Assembly: GCA_003342815.1 (NCBI GenBank)
Contig: PTEX01000140.1
Location: forward strand, 1,344,315-1,408,314
Origin: Eudromia elegans
Lineage: Eukaryota; Chordata; Aves; Tinamiformes; Tinamidae
Length of the DNA: 64,000 nt
Direction: 5' to 3'
Position 1 is the first letter of the stretch, and each line of letters begins with the position of its first letter. Both the position numbers and the translations under genes were made by a program. Shown here one piece after another: positions 27,101-37,206 of this stretch. The notes under the pieces are model-generated. The model was given only the letters and a program-made list of their open reading frames with translations, was not told the DNA's origin and searched no databases.

Positions 27101-30100
27101 CAAGGCAAAAGCATCCCTGGAATCAGCACAGCAAGCTCATTGTAAGGAGAGCCCGAGTGACTCAGAGCACTGGAAATGGACTGTGGTACCTTCACCTCCA
27201 GGTCACCGGTCTGCAGCCATTTCCAGCCAGCTGGGGCTAGGAGTTATTGCCAGGAGAGGGGTGCTGGGTGAAACGAGCCGGTTGTCTCCGCACAGCCTGT
27301 AAGTGACAGCTGCCCCCATCCCACAGACCAGCCCCGCAATCATTACCCAACACTTACTGCTCTCCCCGGCTCCAGCCACGTCCACTCAATAACCATCCAA
27401 ATGGCCCAAAGCCCCCCGGGCCACCAGGCACACACTGCTGCTTTCTGCTTCCCACAATGACAGGCATGTTCACCCACTGAGAGAGAGACAAAGGCTTTCT
27501 CACATCCCTCTTTTCCTCATTTTTATTTCCCTTAGAAAGATTAGCAAGAAATATTGTCCACACTCTTCCACAATTTTCCCAGTGTTGCCAAGCGCAGGCA
27601 TTGAAGTCATTGGCCGCGACAAAAAAAAAAAAAGAAAAAGCTTTATTTAATTTTATATTGTTCAGTTTATTTTATTTATTTTTGCATTTGGGAATCAAAC
27701 CATATTTTTAACTTCTCCCGTTTCATTGTTCTTTTCCTTCTTTAAGGAATTCTCAAGATACTCACATGGATCCAGAAGCACAGCTTTTAAGAACCCTTCA
27801 TAAAAATAGGAGCTGGCAACACAATATCCTAGTGCTGATTTAACACAGCGATACTTGCATTCCATGTACAGTGCAAATGTCAGTAACTGATCCCCAGTGG
27901 AGCTTAGAGGAGATTGGTAAGATTGAGAATCAACGAGAACGTGCTTGGTTCAGGGCCAGAAAGACTAATATTGGGCCTTTGTCTATTGCAAGTCTCACAA
28001 AGAGCCCTGTAAAGAAATTCAAACACTCTGGTACAAACTCAGCAGAGCTGCAGTCTCAGCTGCTCGTCATCCCTCCCTCCAGAGGCAGCTCAAGCCTAAA
28101 TTTTTATGCCCTCTTAAGAGAAAATGTTCCCTTGGTTCCTTCACAAAAAAGAAATACTTCAGAGATGATTCTGAAAGTTAATTTTCTTCGCTCTTCCGTT
28201 GTCCACCCTACAAGAGAAATAATATAAAAGAATGCTTTCTTCAGAACACGATATTCTTATCTTTTCACGTGCCATTCAATCTATTTGCCCAATATCTGCT
28301 TCCTCCGCATCTCCGTGCTTCCTACGCTTCCAGCCTGCCCACCAGAAGGGACTCCGAAGCTTCCCGTAGCCACAGCTACAGCAACACGCAGAAGCAGCAG
28401 CGCGATCCCACCCTTCCTCTGTTTTTCCTCCTGACGCTGAGGAAACAGCCTGCCGTACTCACGGGCAACACAAGCAGGAATGAAAGTTACCCAGCCCTGC
28501 TGTAACACAACACAGTGCTGGAGCCCTCCACACAGCAGCCAGGCTCAGGCCACAGCGCAGCTGCAGGCTGGGAGGGCAAAACTGCTCCTCTTAATCCTGT
28601 GGCCTTGGCTCCCATCTCCCCGTTCTTCCTGATGCAAAGCTCTCTGCTGACTTCCAGCACTGCAACCTATACCTCTGGAGCCTTCTGGATGACACCGGAG
28701 CATCTCAAATAGGTAAAAATTCCATCTCACTTTGGCTCCTGAGACACACACAGAGCTAGATTTACAACAGGCTTTAGGTACTGGACCCTATGCATGGATG
28801 TCATAGTCTAAGATCCCTATACAGTGAGGATTTTGAAATTTAGTTTCATAATAAGCAGCAATCAGCAGTTGAAGCAAAAAGTAAGAGGGCGGATGTGAAT
28901 CCAGAAGTTGACTGCTGCCCTGTGAGAAATGCCCAAGTGAAGGAGGATTCTTCACATAAAGTCTACAGATACAACTGTATCTGTAGATATACTCTACAGG
29001 ATGCCTATTATTCCCCTATGCATGGATTCCTTTATTGTTTTACATCCAGCTAGAGGAGGATCTGTTGCCATTCATCTTTAACTCCTCCAGGCTTGATCAA
29101 GCCAGAGGGCATTCAGAAGCAGACTTATTTCAAAATACTTACCTTAGCCTTCAACTAAGATTTACTGGGTAAAGGGCCAACATTTAACGCCACCGACCAC
29201 GTGCTCCCACAAAACCAGGAATGGGAGATGCACAGGACCAGCAACCTGCAGCCAACACAGAAGTGAGCGTTTGGGGCTCAGCTCCCCGGGCTCTCGGCAC
29301 CTTTTCTAATAGTGATTGGAGAAGATAATGGAAACAAACATATAAAGCATTATATGGATTTTTTTATAGATCTCACTCACAGAGCTAAGTGTCTACAGTG
29401 AAATTTAAGTCCTGTGTCTCAGCCCCAGTCAATAATGGGCCTTGTGCTTATCACTATGTTACACATGAAGGATGCACTAACGGGTGTTTATCTGCTCTCT
29501 GGAGGCTTGGACAAGCATCCGAGCCAAAACTGCTAGAATCACTGATTTTTCAGTGGAGTATCCCACTTCAATAATCATTTCAGTGTGGCCAAAAACAGAG
29601 CATTTTTTTCCTGATCTTCCCAAGAAATGCAACTTTTAAAGGATTTTTAAAGGATACTTGATGATGCTCAAGCAGCAAAGTTGTGATGGTGGTAACGACA
29701 TTCATGTTTTAACTCTTTCGTGACAGCTTAGCTGCTGAAAATCAAACAAGAAAAACAAAAAAACCCACCTAGTTCTTACAATTCAGATCCTTCTTCCTGC
29801 CCAGCCTGAACGGATCTGCTTTGTCTTTTGAGATTCACTTAGTGCTTACAATAATGGTAGAATTTTTACATTGTACCATAACTGCTTGAAGCTATATTGC
29901 TGCTTCTAATAAAATAAAGCTTTAAATATAGCGGATTATTTTTCTCCACCCTGTCTGACATGAGCTATAATCAGATTGCTTTCTCCCTTTCATGAGCACC
30001 ATCTGCTTGTGACCATTAAAATCCATTTTCTATGCCGGAGAGACGGGAATTTACAGGGATGTGTTCAGCGACTCTCCAAACACTACAGTCATTCCTAAGG

Positions 30101-30189
30101 GATCCATTACAGTCTGACACACCCAAGTATTTATGAGCCATAAACTGCCTGCCTAAAATGGCGATTCATCAGCCATACACGGGAGACAC
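21131..30189. other. AT-rich non-coding stretch
   Basis: No gene or transposon was recognised. Small features are a (TATG)n tract at 22,276-22,292, a tandem aaatggaacatgg pair near 22,445-22,470, an A13 run at 27,621-27,633, and a perfect 11-bp hairpin at 28,962-28,987. The region 23,220-23,570 combines retained CpGs with homeodomain-type TAAT cores and is reported as a possible enhancer. The 118-codon frame at 27,871-28,227 and the 110-codon frame at 26,322-26,654 have no known signature. Sequence near 25,695-25,740 faintly resembles a CR1 3' end but is too short to call. Confidence 0.5.
28962..28987. repeat. Perfect short hairpin (11-bp arms, 4-base loop)
   Basis: The arms tctacagatac and gtatctgtaga are exact reverse complements around the loop aact. 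The flanking bases could add one G-U pair in RNA. No terminator, microRNA or transposon end was recognised here. Confidence 0.9.
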
Positions 30190-30560
30190 TGACAATGACG
30201 GAGCAGTTGTGGCCCTGAAAGGAGGGGGCAGCGGGGGAAGGTCTTAGGGAGCTTTTCCGAGCCAGCGGTGGCTTTGTCGGGCAGCTATTTCCCACTGCGG
30301 CACCTTTCTAGGGCGTTCGCTGCCCACGTCAAATTAGCAGACGTTTTGCAGCTGGACCCCAAACAAGACGGCTACAGGGCCGCTGCGCTCCTCACGGGCT
30401 CGTGGGGCTCGCTCGGTGTCAGAGCGGCGCATCCTGCTGCTCCTCCCGGTGCAGCGCGAGGCAGCGCAGGGGGAGGCCGAGAGGGGCAGCTCCCATGCCG
30501 CCCTCACTCCTCAGCGCCCTTCCCACCACATCCTGGTGCCACCAGTCACACCAATGAAAC
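30190..30560. promoter_or_regulatory. CpG-dense block 1, left shoulder of a CpG island cluster
   Basis: CpG density rises sharply from the AT-rich left flank, with gtcgggcag, gggcgttcgc, gacggctac and gagcggcgc all within 250 bases. It includes the core aaatggcg at 30,158-30,165 just outside, which resembles a YY1 site. The open frame at 30,268-30,573 (101 codons) is alanine- and glycine-rich in the way GC-rich DNA produces by chance. It is likely a promoter-proximal or upstream regulatory part of the cluster extending to 33,500. No start site can be fixed from sequence alone. Confidence 0.45.
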
Positions 30561-30929
30561 CCTCAGGATCTAACCTTATTTTTTTTCGCTTGTTATCTCA
30601 AAGTAAATCCCTTCCCTGAATTAGAAAACTGATGTTGTTAAGAAAACTGATTAGAGAAACAGCACAGTCTGACAGAAATGACGCAGTCAGACATGGCAGC
30701 AAAGTGGGCTTTTCTAACGAGACTAATACAGCAGACAAACACAGGCCTTTTGTTTCATAGGGCAGGTGATACCTATAACAAAATTCTTACTCCTGCATGA
30801 GAAACTGCATACAGAAACAATAATAAAAAAAAGGGAAATACTAGTAAGAGAACAACGCAATTGTCTGGTGTAAAGGGCAGCTCCGAAGGGCTCTGAAACT
30901 TTGTGAAGACCCCAGTAAAATGGGGGAGC

Positions 30930-31580
30930 CCTTCACACGGCAACACCCAACAGGGCGGAGGGGCAGCCGTGCAGAAGCCGCCCTGCTTCCTCGCAGACAC
31001 GGCCCCTGCTCGGCTCGCACGCACTGCCGGCGCCTCACGACCGGGACGCCCCACGGACACCGTGCTGCTTGATGCTGCTTCCTTCACAACCGACGGGGGA
31101 GGAGCAGAGGGAAAAGGGAGGCGGCGCTGGGGCCATTTCTGGGTTCTGTCCCTAGAGCTCCGCGCCCAGCGTGGCTCCAGGCACACGCAGAGCCCGGAGC
31201 AATGCCCGTCGCTCGCTCAGCGTGTCCGCCAGCGGATGGGGTGCCAGGAGCAGGACCGCGGTGCCCGCCGCACATCGCATCCCTCCTCCCCGAGCCCGGG
31301 CGGCTCGTCCCACCCACCTGCCCGTGGGCTGTCTCGGCCCGCCCGTGGGCTGTCTCTGCAGCGTCCCCTCCCGTGCCCAGCGGCAGGCTGGGCATTCCCC
31401 TTCCCTCCCTCCCGGGCAGGATCATCCAGGCAAGCAGGGAGACGCCGCCGTAGCAAAGCGGGCGCCGCCTGCAGCTGCCGGGAAAATAAACACACCGCCT
31501 TACCACCTGCTGTCCTGGGAGGCCTCAGAAGTGCCTGCCGCATCCCGTTCTGGTGTGAGCACCCTGCCGGGGAGCAGGGA
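30930..31580. promoter_or_regulatory. CpG island 2 of the cluster
   Basis: About 650 bases of GC-rich, CpG-rich DNA in which long frames are open on both strands (239 and 200 codons plus; 137, 140 and 130 codons minus). This is typical of stop-poor GC-rich sequence and is not evidence of coding. The products are proline-, arginine- and serine-rich with no domain. A 16-base unit, gcccgtgggctgtctc, occurs twice 21 bases apart (31,320 and 31,341). No TATA box was seen. It may be a promoter, a first-exon region or an alternative start of the gene served by the stronger island to the right. Confidence 0.55.
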
Positions 31581-32279
31581 ACAGGCGTCCACACTGCACC
31601 GTGTGTCACCTCTATTGGCTAGCCCACCCAATGATCCACTCTATTGTGCCGGTTCTCCAAACAGCTCCTCTCTTACCTGTACATGGAGTTTGGGTGCCGA
31701 CTGTCAACTCAAGCTCCCCGAAAGAGGGGCCTCAGAGCAACAGCATTCCTCAGCCCCCAATGGCAGTAACTGACGTCTGGGCACCTTAACAACAACCAAC
31801 AGTACGGGTCCTTATCAGGCAGTTCCTGAGACAGCACTGGGACAGGAGCACCTGAAACGCAACGAAAAAGGACACAGACGACAACAGCCCTGCTGCACTC
31901 AGTCCGTGGTTCAGAAAGTGCCTCTTCCCTTAGCAGAAACTAAAGCCACAAGGCGACTCACGGCTTTTAATTACATTCTTAACACACACAGCTGTTTCAT
32001 AGAGTTCTTGGAAATTCCCTGTTCTTGGAATTTATCTCAACTGAGCAAGAGCTGAAAGCCTTTTGAGCTGACTTGCTTCTCCTTTGTTATAAACCAAAAA
32101 CCTGAACCTCAGGAAACATGGGCACGTCAACCTTTGGTTACTTCCAACGCGGCAAACTTTCTGTTCTTCTGCCTAAATTGGCTAACATGGAGGAGAAGCC
32201 CAGCTTGCACAGGTTGGTTCTAGCTCTAAGATGCCTCATTTTAAAATACTTAGAGGCTTGGGGGGTCTGCAACCCCACA

Positions 32280-33500
32280 GAACACCCATGCTCCCTGTTT
32301 CCGGGGCCCCGGCCAAGGACACGACCATCCGAAGGCATTCACAACGCACAGGACATGGTGCCTCCGCCCGGGCACTGCCACGGCTGCCAACACACGCAGG
32401 AAGGGGCCGCGCGGCCCTCCTGGCAGCGCCCGGGGCCGCCAAGGCGGGAGGCCGAGGCGGCCGTGGGGCCACACGGGCCCCGGCGGCCACGTCGCGGAGC
32501 CCTTCACTGCAGCGAGCGCAGCCCGGCCCGGCCCCACCGCCCGGGGCCCTCACCACGGCGCCCACAGCAGCAGCCCGCCCTCCCTACCGAACGCCCTAAA
32601 CCCCCTTTCCCGGAGGACGCAACGCGCCCGATCGCCCACGGGCTTCCCCAACCCGCGTCCGAGGCGGCTCGGCCCGGGGGGACCCTCCCGCACCGCCGAA
32701 CACGCCCCCCTCCGCCGCCCCCTCCCGGCACGGCGCAGGCACCGCCCGAGCCACCTCGCCTGCCCCCCGCCGCCCTTGTCTCCGCGGCTGCCCCCAGCCC
32801 CGGCTCCCCGCATGGAGAAGCCGCGACCCAAACCCCGCTGCCGGCGCGGCCCCATCGCCGCCCCAGCCCGGNNNNNNNNNNNNNNNNNNNNNNNNNNNNN
32901 NNNNNNNNNNNNNNNNNNNNNNNNNNNNNNNNNNNNNNNNNNNNNNNNNNNNNNNNNNNNNNNNNNNNNNNNNNNNNNNNNNNNNNNNNNNNNNNNNNNN
33001 NNNNNNNNNNNNNNNNNNNNNNNNNNNNNNNNNNNNNNNNNNNNNNNNNNNNNNNNNNNNNNNNNNTGTTCCGTTTCGCTTTGTTGTTACAAAGATGGAA
33101 TTTGTTTCCCGGGAAAACCCGTGCCCTTCCCAAGCACGCCGCGCCTCGCGGGGGCAGCGGCAGGCGGAGGAGGCGCCCGGGGGCGCAGAGCCCGCGCGCC
33201 CCTCGTGGGGCCGCCCGCGTTGAGCCACGCGTGGGGGGGAGCGCCGCGAACGGGGAGGCGGCCAGGGCAGCCCCGCGGAGGGCGGCCCGCGTCCCCACGG
33301 GGACGCACCGCGCTCCGCTCCGCTCCGCCCCTCGTAGCAGTGTCGCTGTTCACCTCTCACCGCGCTCGGATTGCGCGGGGATTTCCAGCTGCGGCGCGCG
33401 GGGTGGCCCTGTTCTCCTTCCCCCCTCTTTTTCTATCGCGTTATTGTCGCACCTGTGCACGTAGTGCCGCCGGAGTGGAAATCGCCAAGGGCATGCACTG
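32280..33500. promoter_or_regulatory. Main CpG island, probable gene promoter or first exon, interrupted by a gap
   Basis: This is the most CpG-dense part of the window, at well over 70% GC by eye on both sides of the gap. It carries many Sp1-type GGGCGG/CCGCCC boxes, a short CTCCG tandem near 33,313-33,330, and ETS-like CCGGAA at 33,514-33,519. No TATA box is evident. Such islands usually mark vertebrate promoters, often bidirectional ones. On the minus strand a good splice donor (GTG/GTGAGG, boundary at 32,554/32,553) ends a frame open from inside the gap. On the plus strand no equally good donor lies close by; CAG/GTGAAA at 34,019 is the nearest reasonable one. Neither reading gives a protein I recognise, so the gene cannot be named. 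The island probably holds a 5' UTR and possibly a short coding first exon. Confidence 0.65.
32872..33066. other. Assembly gap (195 N)
   Basis: An unbroken run of 195 N in the centre of the main CpG island. The flanks are extremely GC-rich and G-tract-rich on the minus strand, a common cause of sequencing dropout. Long frames that cross the gap are artefacts of reading N as coding. The true length and content are unknown. Confidence 1.
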
Positions 33501-35656
33501 CTGCTCTCTTTGTTGCCGGAAAACAAAGAGAAAATGGGAAAATTCAGGATGCGGCTGATCTAAAACGTAGGAGTTTGTGGAGAGTGCGCCACAGCGATGT
33601 CCACGTGCTGTGTGCAGCAATTAGCAGCTAATTGGGAGTAGCTGTGTAACGGACTTAATTGAAGCAGTTTGTAACTACAGTAATGTATTAATATAATTTT
33701 GTACGTTACCCTTGCTCTTGCCTCTATTTTAAAGGAACAATAAGGCAAACACCATGATAATCAGCTTTACTAGATCGTCTTGATAATACTAAGGCGGTAA
33801 TTAAAGCCCAACCGTGTCCTTTGTAACACTGATGGGAATCTTAAAATCGAGCCACAAATTGTTCAGCTCCTTTTTTTTTGTCTGTTTCACAACACAGGCC
33901 GCATGGTCATTGTTAGACAGCGGTTTTTCAAAAAGTGGAGCTTGATTCTTCTTTGAAGTCTCTCCCTCCGTGGGGAGGACTCACGAAGCAGAAGGAAGGA
34001 CAGCCGGATCTTCTTCAGGTGAAAAAACGCTATGCGCGCCCGGCACGTTTTCACCAGAGACACGCTCGTGCTTCCTTGTCTGAGAGGCAGAAGCAATTAA
34101 AAACGTACAATAGGCCACAGGCTGTTATTCAATCTTCTGTTAATTGGTACAGAGTCTGCCTAATAATGTTAATCTGTTATACGTGAAGGGCACCCTGGGC
34201 CGCACTCTTATGCTATGTTATGAAAATGGAGCCTTTCCACAACTGATGGCTTAAATTTAAATAAAAGAAAGGAAGTGCAGCAGAGGAAGTACAGCAGAGG
34301 TTTTATGAATGTGTTCTAATTATATTAGTTTTGCTTGTTGCAATACATGTATTTAATGTTTTTTTTTTCCTAACAAAACCTCTGTTTGTCCCTAAGTTTT
34401 CATGCCAGCATTCAAGCCTTCAAAAAGTTTCATTCTGTCATTCAGAATGATAGCAACCTACCTAAAAGGAGGTAGGATGATCAATAAAGGGAATCGCTTG
34501 TGGGTCAAAGAGAAGGCAAGATGGATGAGGACTATCAAATGTGCTCTTATGCTTGAAGTGAAGATTAACAGAATTCATGCAGCAGGTGCGGTGAGAACAG
34601 AAAACCTCTAGGAGAAATTCCCCGCTTCGTATTCACGCGTTGCTGTCACTGAGTCAGAAGCTGGGAGGAGCAGCAGCAACATGTGCATTTTAGAAGTGTT
34701 TGGTATGAACACTCCTTCCTTTCTCTTCCCCTCACAATTCCTGAAAAAAGCATGTGCTATTTTTAATCTGAACATTTTCCAACCAGCTGATGGCCTCGAG
34801 TGCAACAATAATTCGTGCCATAAGGTGCTGCCACGCTGCAAGAAAGGTATCCGTTTGACCCGCCGAAGACCCTACGTTGAGATGTCGCATTCCTTCCAAA
34901 CCCTCCCGCTTGCTCTCTTTGGTTCTTGCTTCTGCACGGCTGCCGGATGCTGCCCACCAAGGCCGTACTCGAGAGAGGCACAAGAGGCCGATTCATTGTG
35001 CGGATCCCCTGCCCTGCCACATGCTCTCTGTGTGACTCCAGCCAAGGCGCGCTCCTCTCCCCCGACTCGCTCAGGAATTTCCGCTATGTGGCAGTAAACC
35101 GCCTCACTCTGTTGCAGAGTCTCAGCCTTAGGCCATGTGTGCTTCTGCTTTTCACCCGTACGACTGAGATTTAAAAACAAAAGCAAAAGTCACTAAGCCA
35201 TCCCTGAAAGCTGAAGGAATATCTTCATCTAAGAAAGGGAAACCTGTAGCAGTGTCAAAAACAATTACCTGAAGAGAAAGTGTTTATGTGGGGGAAAAAA
35301 AAGTATCTATATAAGGACATCTTTGGACAAGCTGGATAAGAATGAATAAAGTATTCTGGGAGGAATATTCAATTACAAAAATAAAAAGAAAAGCATGGTC
35401 CTGGTAACCTGAATTAAAATAAAGGGCTGAGAAAAGGCTGGTCAAAACAGGAGTAAATGATGGTTATTTCATACATATTTTCAGAGCTGCTTTTCCAACT
35501 CAACTTCTGCTCCAGCAAAGCAGTAGGCACTGCGATTCTGTAGAAGATGGAAGTGTAGGTAAGAATTCCTCAGCCCAAGTGTGTCCCAAGTGTTATTTTC
35601 CTACAATAATATCCCTCAGTGAATTTACCATCTTGTTTAATGCAAAAGATTCGCTT

Positions 35657-35700
35657 GTATATACATATATATATATATATATATATAAATATATATAAAA
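35657..35700. repeat. (AT)n microsatellite
   Basis: Alternating AT with two small interruptions, containing a run of about 11 uninterrupted units. Such tracts mutate quickly and can extrude as cruciforms. Confidence 0.95.
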
Positions 35701-36824
35701 ACAGCCTCTACCATGGTCCTCGAGCATAAAATACTGTGATCAGACAACAGTCAGTAGTTAGGTGTAGTCCTGCTAAGCTTGTATTAACACTCATTTTCTA
35801 TGTATGCTTCCTTGCAAGAAGTAGAAACACTTTCGGAAGTGGGTTTTTTTCTCTTTTTTTTTGTCTCTTGTAGAGAAGTGAAACATACTCTGTGCTCTCT
35901 TCGGGTACGTTAACACTGCTTAGTAAAATAAAAGAAAAGGCTGAGCAGGCTTAAGCCCTGAGCTTCATGCTGCTGTTACTTCGCACTTAACTCTTCTGAT
36001 TTACATCACTCTAACTTACTGAGTTAGTGTGCTCTGGAAGGGGCTAGTTACAAGCCACGTGGACCTTAGCCAGGCCATGCTCTTGGTGACCGAGGTGAGG
36101 TCCGGGCTCCTAGCCTCCTTTGCTTGGCAGGGTAGGCAGAGCTTTGGGTGCTCTTTTTTCCTTATGGCATAAAATAACTCACTGTATTAATGACTTCTCT
36201 AAAATATGGCTGTGACATGCTTGCTCCAGCAGAGAGATTCCAGCATGAACTCAAGCAACCCTTCCTGATTAAGCTTACGAAGAATATGGCCCATTCCCAT
36301 AAAATACTGCATTTGATGTATGAGCCATTTTCAATTCTCATAAAAGAATTCCTGGATCAGCTTTATCACCACCTCTTTGCACACTTGTCATATCCTCAGT
36401 AACTGTAAAGCAGCATGTAGCAGAGCTAAAGGGAAAATGCAAGGGAAAATGTCAAGAAATCAAATGGGCTCTATGTTTTTTATTTCCAGTTTGCTTTTCC
36501 TTCTGTTTCAGATGAAGCCAAATTCTCAATTCTTCTTCCACCTTCCATGAAAATGGCTTAGTTCCTAAAACACTAGCATTCTTCAGCTGTTCCTTCCTAT
36601 CCCGGCAGACACACAACAGCAGCCGCAAGTTGTCATCAGTGCGGATGCAAAAGTCAAAGGTTCATCCTCCGTTTTGGAAGAGGCAAAGTTGGACTCCAGA
36701 GTCCCAGAAGGAATGAGGTAAAATTGTCTGAAATTCACAGCAGATGCCTGGACGCCTGTTTAACACTTAAATAAAAATAATACCGTGGCTAAGTAAATTC
36801 ACTGCATGCTACCTTCAGAGAGGC

Positions 36825-37015
36825 CAAACTGCCGGTGGGGCTGGGCTCTGGCCAGCATGGGGGGTGACAGGGTTGGTGTATGGGCAGGGCTGTGGTGGGA
36901 CTGGAGCCGGCACCGCGTGGCATTGCACAGCAGCGAGTGATGGCCCCACGCTGGGTCGAGGTGGTGCTGGGGTCACGCAGGGACAGGGAGCTGCTGCGGC
37001 TCCTGAGGTCCAGAC
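36825..37015. other. Isolated GC-rich patch
   Basis: About 190 bases rich in GGGG, GCTGG and GGGTC words, sharply bounded by AT-rich DNA. The plus-strand frame at 36,864-37,067 is glycine- and alanine-rich and has no known domain. It lies about 190 bases left of the old CR1 at 37,207. It could be a small regulatory patch or a degenerate minisatellite; I do not recognise it. Confidence 0.4.
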
Positions 37016-37206
37016 AGAAATAATTCAAATCTGCTTTTCTGTGTTTTGCATACACAAGCATGGTTAATGACCTCACACCTCTCTTTGCCTTCATTTCCTG
37101 GAGACTTTCATAGAGATGTACGTGTGTTTTATAACCTTAATCATTTTTATGAAGCATATCCAGCTTGGAAGGGATCATATTAAGGAGTAATACTAAGATA
37201 GCCAGA

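Larger units (their letters stand above)
33501..37206. other. AT-rich non-coding stretch right of the CpG island
   Basis: No coding exon was recognised. Directly beside the island, 33,615-33,720 carries clustered TAATT/ATTA homeodomain-type cores and may be regulatory. A possible splice donor, CAG/GTGAAA, is at 34,019. The frame at 34,681-35,097 (138 codons) is cysteine- and proline-rich and matches no family. A TA microsatellite lies at 35,657-35,700 and a GC-rich patch at 36,825-37,015. Confidence 0.5.

Noticed and set aside
30903-31622. 239-codon plus-strand frame in the second CpG block
   Set aside because: Open on several frames and both strands, low-complexity, with no homology recognised. 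It is treated as a by-product of base composition.
32118-33558. Long frames crossing the gap (up to 448 codons)
   Set aside because: They depend on reading through 195 N, and GC-rich DNA is poor in stop codons. The translated parts are low-complexity Pro/Arg/Ala with no domain.
34681-35097. 138-codon plus-strand frame right of the CpG island
   Set aside because: Cysteine-rich but with no ordered pattern or known domain, and the opposite strand is equally open. There is no supporting splice context.
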